10,517 bases of DNA, taken from an uncultured Pseudomonadota bacterium (lineage in GTDB: Bacteria > Pseudomonadota > Gammaproteobacteria > Methylococcales > Methylomonadaceae). The DNA lies in assembly GCA_903902945.1 (NCBI GenBank), contig CAIUWU010000066.1:1-10517 (forward strand), read 5' to 3'. The notes under the pieces are model-generated. The model worked only from the letters and a program-made list of their open reading frames with translations. It made no database searches and was not told the origin of the DNA. Made by a program: the position numbers and the translations under genes. This document shows positions 7,251 through 10,517 of the stretch, piece after piece (position 1 is the first letter of the stretch; every line of letters begins with the position of its first letter).

Positions 7251-7278
7251 TTGACATCCTATTTCCTAGGTATATCAA
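7251..7278 (+). promoter_or_regulatory. Candidate sigma-70 promoter for ppdK
   Basis: A perfect -35 hexamer TTGACA (7251-7256) is followed after 16 bases by TATCAA (7273-7278), a four-of-six match to TATAAT. It would start a transcript near 7285 with a leader of about 210 bases before ppdK. In AT-rich DNA such matches can occur by chance. Confidence 0.4.
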
Positions 7279-7322
7279 TTTATTAATCCCATATAAAAAA
7301 TTTCATACAAAAGTAGTCTAGG

Positions 7323-7352
7323 TTTCGATTAATGCAACACCAGCTATCGAAA
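7323..7352 (+). repeat. Inverted repeat upstream of ppdK
   Basis: TTTCGAT (7323-7329) and ATCGAAA (7346-7352) are perfect 7-base reverse complements separated by 16 bases. It lies just downstream of the candidate promoter. The spacing suits a dimeric-regulator operator or an RNA hairpin in the leader; neither can be chosen from sequence. Confidence 0.35.
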
Positions 7353-7430
7353 TTTATGAGTCATCAACAACTTTCAGCTACAAAATGGCTGCTCAGTTCC
7401 AGCCCATCCAACTTGTAAAACCCTACAAAA

Positions 7431-7478
7431 CGCTGTAAAAAGTCGCAGCGATTACAAACTACTTTTCAGCTTGCGCTG
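7431..7478 (+). promoter_or_regulatory. Potential alternative hairpins in the ppdK leader
   Basis: CAGCG (7446-7450) can pair with CGCTG at 7431-7435 or with CGCTG at 7474-7478, so the two stems exclude each other. The second pairing lies close to the AAGG ribosome binding site (7485-7488) of ppdK. Stems are only 5 bp, so this is weak evidence for a leader switch. Confidence 0.25.
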
Positions 7479-7496
7479 TCTTTCAAGGCTATCTCT

Positions 7497-10232
7497 ATGC
7501 AAAAACCTTACAGTTACTGTTTCGAAACCGGCGATGGTAAAAACCGTGCCTTGCTGGGTGGAAAAGGTGCCAATCTGTGTGAAATCACGCAGCTTGGCAT
7601 CAACGTGCCGCCCGGATTTGTGATTACCACCGAAACCTGCTTGTCTTACCTACAACACCATCAGTTACCTGACGGCTTGATGAATGAAGTTCGGCAACAG
7701 ATAGCCAAAATTGAAACCCAGACCGGTAAATATTTTGGCGGCCTGCATGATCCGCTATTGGTGTCGGTGCGTTCCGGGGCCGCGATGTCAATGCCCGGCA
7801 TGATGGATACCATTCTCAATCTGGGCCTGAATCCACAGACAATTGCCGGCCTACTGGACATGACTGGCGACCCGCGTTTTGTCTACGATGCCTATCGCCG
7901 CTTTATTCAGTTATTCGGCAAAATCGTGCTGGGTATTGATGATGAGAAATTTGATCATCACTTCAACCAGGTCAAAAATGCCGCCGGTATCAAAGCCGAT
8001 GCCGCGCTCAGTGATGATCAGTTACAGGATATTTGCCAGCGCTTCCTGAATCTGGTGCGCGAAGAAACCGGCCACCCCTTTCCGGATGATGTCTATCAGC
8101 AGCTGGAATTAGCAATAGAAGCAGTCTTCCGCTCCTGGCAGGGTAAACGTGCCATCGACTATCGCCGCGAGTTTCATATCACCCCGGAAATGGCTAACGG
8201 CACCGCTGTCAATATCGTCACCATGGTGTTCGGCAATATGGGCGATGACTGCGCTACCGGCGTTTCGTTCACCCGCAATCCCAGTACCGGCACCGATGAA
8301 CTGTATGGCGAATATTTAATCAATGCCCAGGGGGAAGATGTGGTCGCCGGTATCCGCACTCCCAAACCGGTGCAGGAGATGAAATACGACATGCCTGACC
8401 AGTATCGCCAGTTAATGCAACTGCGTAGCAAACTGGAAGCGCATTATCAGGAAGTACAGGATTTCGAATACACCATAGAACGCGGGGTGCTGTATTGTCT
8501 GCAAACCCGTAATGCCAAAATGAATGCCACAGCGATGGTCAAAACTTCGCTAGACATGGTGAAACAAGGACTGATCAGTCAACAGAAAGCGCTGTTACGC
8601 ATTCATCCCGAATCATTGGAGCAATTGCTGCATCCGCAATTAGTACCGGATCACCAGCAAACCCCATTGGCACAAGGTCTGCCGGCCTCACCCGGTGCGG
8701 CTTCCGGCCGCTGCGTATTTGATGCCGATACGGCGGTGCGACTGGCCAAAACCGGCATCGACATTATTCTGGTACGCGAAGAAACCAAACCCGAAGATAT
8801 TCACGGTTTTTTCGCCGCACAAGGCATTCTCACCAGTCGTGGCGGCAAAACTTCGCATGCTGCGGTTGTCGCCAGAGGCATGGGCAAACCCTGTGTAGCC
8901 GGTGCTGAAGACATCAAAGTCGATGTGAAAGGCCGGATGGCAATTGTCGGCGATCTCCACATCAAAGAAGGCGATCTGATTACCATCAATGGCAGCAGCG
9001 GCAATATTTATTTGGGTAAATTACCCACGGTACCGCCCGCTTTTTCCGAAGAACTGAAAACCTTGCTGAAATGGGCCGACGAAATTGCTGCCTTGCAAGT
9101 ACACGCCAACGTCGACACTCCGGCCACTGCCAGACTGGCGATGAGCTATGGTGCCAAAGGCATTGGCTTGTGCCGGACCGAACGCATGTTCAATGCCGCC
9201 GACCGTTTGCCGCTGGTGGTTGAGATGATTCTGGCTAATAGCACCGAACAGCGTGAAGATGCACTAGCCAAATTATTCCCGATTCAGCGCGATGATTTTG
9301 AAGCCTTATTCACCGCCATGTCGCCGCACAGCGTCACCGTGCGTCTGCTCGACCCGCCAATGCACGAATTTTTGCCCAACGAACATCAGTTGCTGGAAGA
9401 AATCGAGGCACTCAATCATTACCTCAAAGCGGTGATGGGCCAACGAGTAACCCTGGATACCCTGGGCTATCATCAGGAACTGCCGGCGCCGTTTAATCTG
9501 TTAAACGAAGAAAAAATTCTGGAAGCCATCAGTAAAAAGAAAATGATGCTGTCCAAGGTTCAGGAACTCTACGAAGTCAATCCCATGCTCGGCCATCGCG
9601 GTGTCCGGCTGGGCATGAGCTATCCTGAAATTTACACTATGCAGATCCGCTCGATACTGGAAGCCACCGCCCGTTGCATGAAACAGAAAATTCCGGTCAG
9701 ACCGGAAATCATGGTGCCGCAGGTAATCACCGCGCAGGAGTTGAAAAAAGTCACTGCGCTGGTGGAGCAGATTCGTAGCGAAGTCGAAGAACAGCATAGG
9801 CTGAAACTGAATTTCCGCTTCGGCACCATGATAGAGACTGTCCGCGCCTGCACCCGGGCCGACAAACTAGCAGAAGTCGCCGAGTTTTTCTCGTTTGGGA
9901 CTAATGATCTGACTCAGGCAACCTTCTCATTTTCAAGGGAAGATGCCGAAAACAAATTTCTGCCTTTGTACGAAGAATCGGGCTTGCTGGAAGATAATCC
10001 ATTCGAATCTTTGGACAGCAAAGGCGTTGGCAAATTAATGCAAATGGCCGTGCAACTGGGACGCGGTGAACGTCCCGACTTACGGATCGGCATTTGCGGC
10101 GAACATGGCGGCCACCCGCAATCGATACATTTTTGCCATGGCATCGGCCTGGATTATGTCTCCTGCTCGGCACCGAGAATTCCGATTGCCCGACTGGCCG
10201 CCGCCCAGGCGCAGTTGTTGAACCCCCGTTAA
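7497..10232 (+). CDS. ppdK: Pyruvate, phosphate dikinase
   Basis: Cytoplasmic enzyme that reversibly converts pyruvate, ATP and phosphate to phosphoenolpyruvate, AMP and pyrophosphate. It links glycolysis and gluconeogenesis and can serve pyrophosphate-based glycolysis. At 911 residues it is slightly longer than the ~875 typical of bacterial enzymes. The ATP-grasp domain (~1-380) starts with LLGGKGANLCEI and has RSGAAMSMPGMMDTILNLG. The swivelling phosphohistidine domain has GGKTSHAAVVARG with His454. The C-terminal PEP/pyruvate barrel (~520-911) has GLCRTERMF, GTMIE with Glu780, FSFGTNDLTQ, and GICGEHGG with Cys867 as likely general acid. Minor departures from the usual family: ETVRA where EIPRA or EVPRA is common, and GGHP where GGDP is common, so possibly a divergent subgroup, though the catalytic residues are present. 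The start is supported by AAGG at 7485-7488, eight bases upstream. The EVE-domain gene follows after 21 bases. Confidence 0.97.
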   Translation: MQKPYSYCFETGDGKNRALLGGKGANLCEITQLGINVPPGFVITTETCLSYLQHHQLPDGLMNEVRQQIAKIETQTGKYFGGLHDPLLVSVRSGAAMSMPGMMDTILNLGLNPQTIAGLLDMTGDPRFVYDAYRRFIQLFGKIVLGIDDEKFDHHFNQVKNAAGIKADAALSDDQLQDICQRFLNLVREETGHPFPDDVYQQLELAIEAVFRSWQGKRAIDYRREFHITPEMANGTAVNIVTMVFGNMGDDCATGVSFTRNPSTGTDELYGEYLINAQGEDVVAGIRTPKPVQEMKYDMPDQYRQLMQLRSKLEAHYQEVQDFEYTIERGVLYCLQTRNAKMNATAMVKTSLDMVKQGLISQQKALLRIHPESLEQLLHPQLVPDHQQTPLAQGLPASPGAASGRCVFDADTAVRLAKTGIDIILVREETKPEDIHGFFAAQGILTSRGGKTSHAAVVARGMGKPCVAGAEDIKVDVKGRMAIVGDLHIKEGDLITINGSSGNIYLGKLPTVPPAFSEELKTLLKWADEIAALQVHANVDTPATARLAMSYGAKGIGLCRTERMFNAADRLPLVVEMILANSTEQREDALAKLFPIQRDDFEALFTAMSPHSVTVRLLDPPMHEFLPNEHQLLEEIEALNHYLKAVMGQRVTLDTLGYHQELPAPFNLLNEEKILEAISKKKMMLSKVQELYEVNPMLGHRGVRLGMSYPEIYTMQIRSILEATARCMKQKIPVRPEIMVPQVITAQELKKVTALVEQIRSEVEEQHRLKLNFRFGTMIETVRACTRADKLAEVAEFFSFGTNDLTQATFSFSREDAENKFLPLYEESGLLEDNPFESLDSKGVGKLMQMAVQLGRGERPDLRIGICGEHGGHPQSIHFCHGIGLDYVSCSAPRIPIARLAAAQAQLLNPR

Positions 10233-10253
10233 CCGAATAGCAACAGGATATCC

Positions 10254-10517
10254 ATGCGTTACTGGCTAATGAAATCTGAACCCGACGCTTTCAGCATCGA
10301 CGACTTGCAAGCGCGTCCCGAGCAGACCGAACACTGGGACGGGGTGCGCAATTACCAGGCGCGTAATATGATGCGCGATGAAATGAAGATCGGTGATCTG
10401 GTGTTTTTTTATCATTCCAACTGCGATGAACCCGGCATCGTCGGTATCGCTAAAGTGGTACGTGAAGGCTATCCTGATTTCACCGCTTTCGATCCTGACA
10501 ACAAGCATTTCGATCCC
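10254..10517 (+). CDS. EVE domain-containing protein (PUA-like fold), 3' end outside window
   Basis: The first 88 codons are visible, about half of a typical 150-160 residue protein. The sequence opens with the family hallmark YWLMKSEPDAFSIDDL, then HWDGVRNYQARNMMR, MKIGDLVFFYHSNC and PGIVGIAKVVREGYPD, matching bacterial EVE-domain (PF01878, formerly DUF55) proteins related to human THYN1. The EVE fold belongs to the PUA-like group, and members have been linked to recognition of modified bases in DNA or RNA; the exact role in bacteria is unclear. AGGA at 10245-10248 lies five bases before the ATG. Only 21 bases separate it from the ppdK stop and no terminator lies between, so the two are probably co-transcribed. 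Confidence 0.92.
   Translation, partial: MRYWLMKSEPDAFSIDDLQARPEQTEHWDGVRNYQARNMMRDEMKIGDLVFFYHSNCDEPGIVGIAKVVREGYPDFTAFDPDNKHFDP

Larger units (their letters stand above)
6833..7496. other. AT-rich gene-free divergent intergenic region
   Basis: About 660 bases with no convincing gene, much richer in A and T than the flanking coding DNA. It lies between the minus-strand secretion operon and the plus-strand ppdK operon, so it must hold both promoters. A plausible ppdK-side promoter is listed separately. On the minus strand a TATAAA (6866 to 6861) would suit transcription starting just before the ATG at 6832, but it lacks a good -35 box. The last 180 bases before ppdK are less AT-rich and contain small inverted repeats. 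The lower GC compared with ppdK may mark an edge between core and acquired DNA. Confidence 0.7.

Noticed and set aside
7356..7418. 20-codon open frame in the ppdK leader (starts MSHQQLSATKWLL)
   Set aside because: No Shine-Dalgarno, no run of a regulatory amino acid, and such short frames are expected by chance; a leader peptide cannot be supported.
9822..10110. Inactive pyruvate phosphate dikinase because of ETVRA and GGHP variants
   Set aside because: The catalytic His454, Glu780 and Cys867 and the surrounding motifs are present, so the changes look like lineage differences.

Overview
The window looks like gammaproteobacterial chromosome. Moderate GC coding DNA, a HlyB-type exporter with an RTX cargo, and a ppdK gene followed by an EVE-domain gene would suit a type I methanotroph (Methylococcales) or a relative. 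That placement is inferred from gene style only; no rRNA or marker gene is present.

Layout. Positions 1-6832 hold a three-gene operon on the minus strand, read right to left: (i) a secreted, cysteine-rich protein of unknown family (5990-6832); (ii) a 1435-residue RTX protein (1680-5987), whose start lies two bases after the previous stop and whose ribosome binding site is the last two codons of that gene; (iii) a HlyB-type type I secretion ABC exporter (1-1589, 3' end outside the window). A 90-base gap with two stem-loops separates (ii) and (iii). An AT-rich, gene-free stretch of about 660 bases (6833-7496) serves as the divergent control region. On the plus strand follow pyruvate phosphate dikinase (7497-10232) and, 21 bases later, an EVE-domain protein cut by the window edge (10254-10517).

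The minus-strand operon is the interesting part. The RTX protein is a multidomain cargo: an N-terminal lysozyme/transglycosylase-like (SLT) domain, a module of unknown function, a hydrophobic stretch, a pair of EF-hand loops, a long Ca-binding nonapeptide array with a ~104-residue super-repeat, a papain/C39-like cysteine peptidase domain with apparent Cys-His-Asp residues inserted inside the RTX repeats, and a typical C-terminal type I secretion region. The exporter carries its own C39-like domain, but a degenerate one (Cys to Ser, His to Phe), as in HlyB. The upstream secreted protein shares a ~55-residue module with the N-terminal part of the RTX protein. I read the locus as a candidate type I-secreted antibacterial or cell-wall-targeting effector with a linked secreted partner (immunity, chaperone or co-effector). 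The domains are visible in the sequence; the biological role is inference.

The right-hand side is ordinary core metabolism: PPDK interconverts pyruvate and PEP, and the EVE protein is a small modified-base-binding-fold protein. I see no tRNA, rRNA, CRISPR array, transposase or phage gene.
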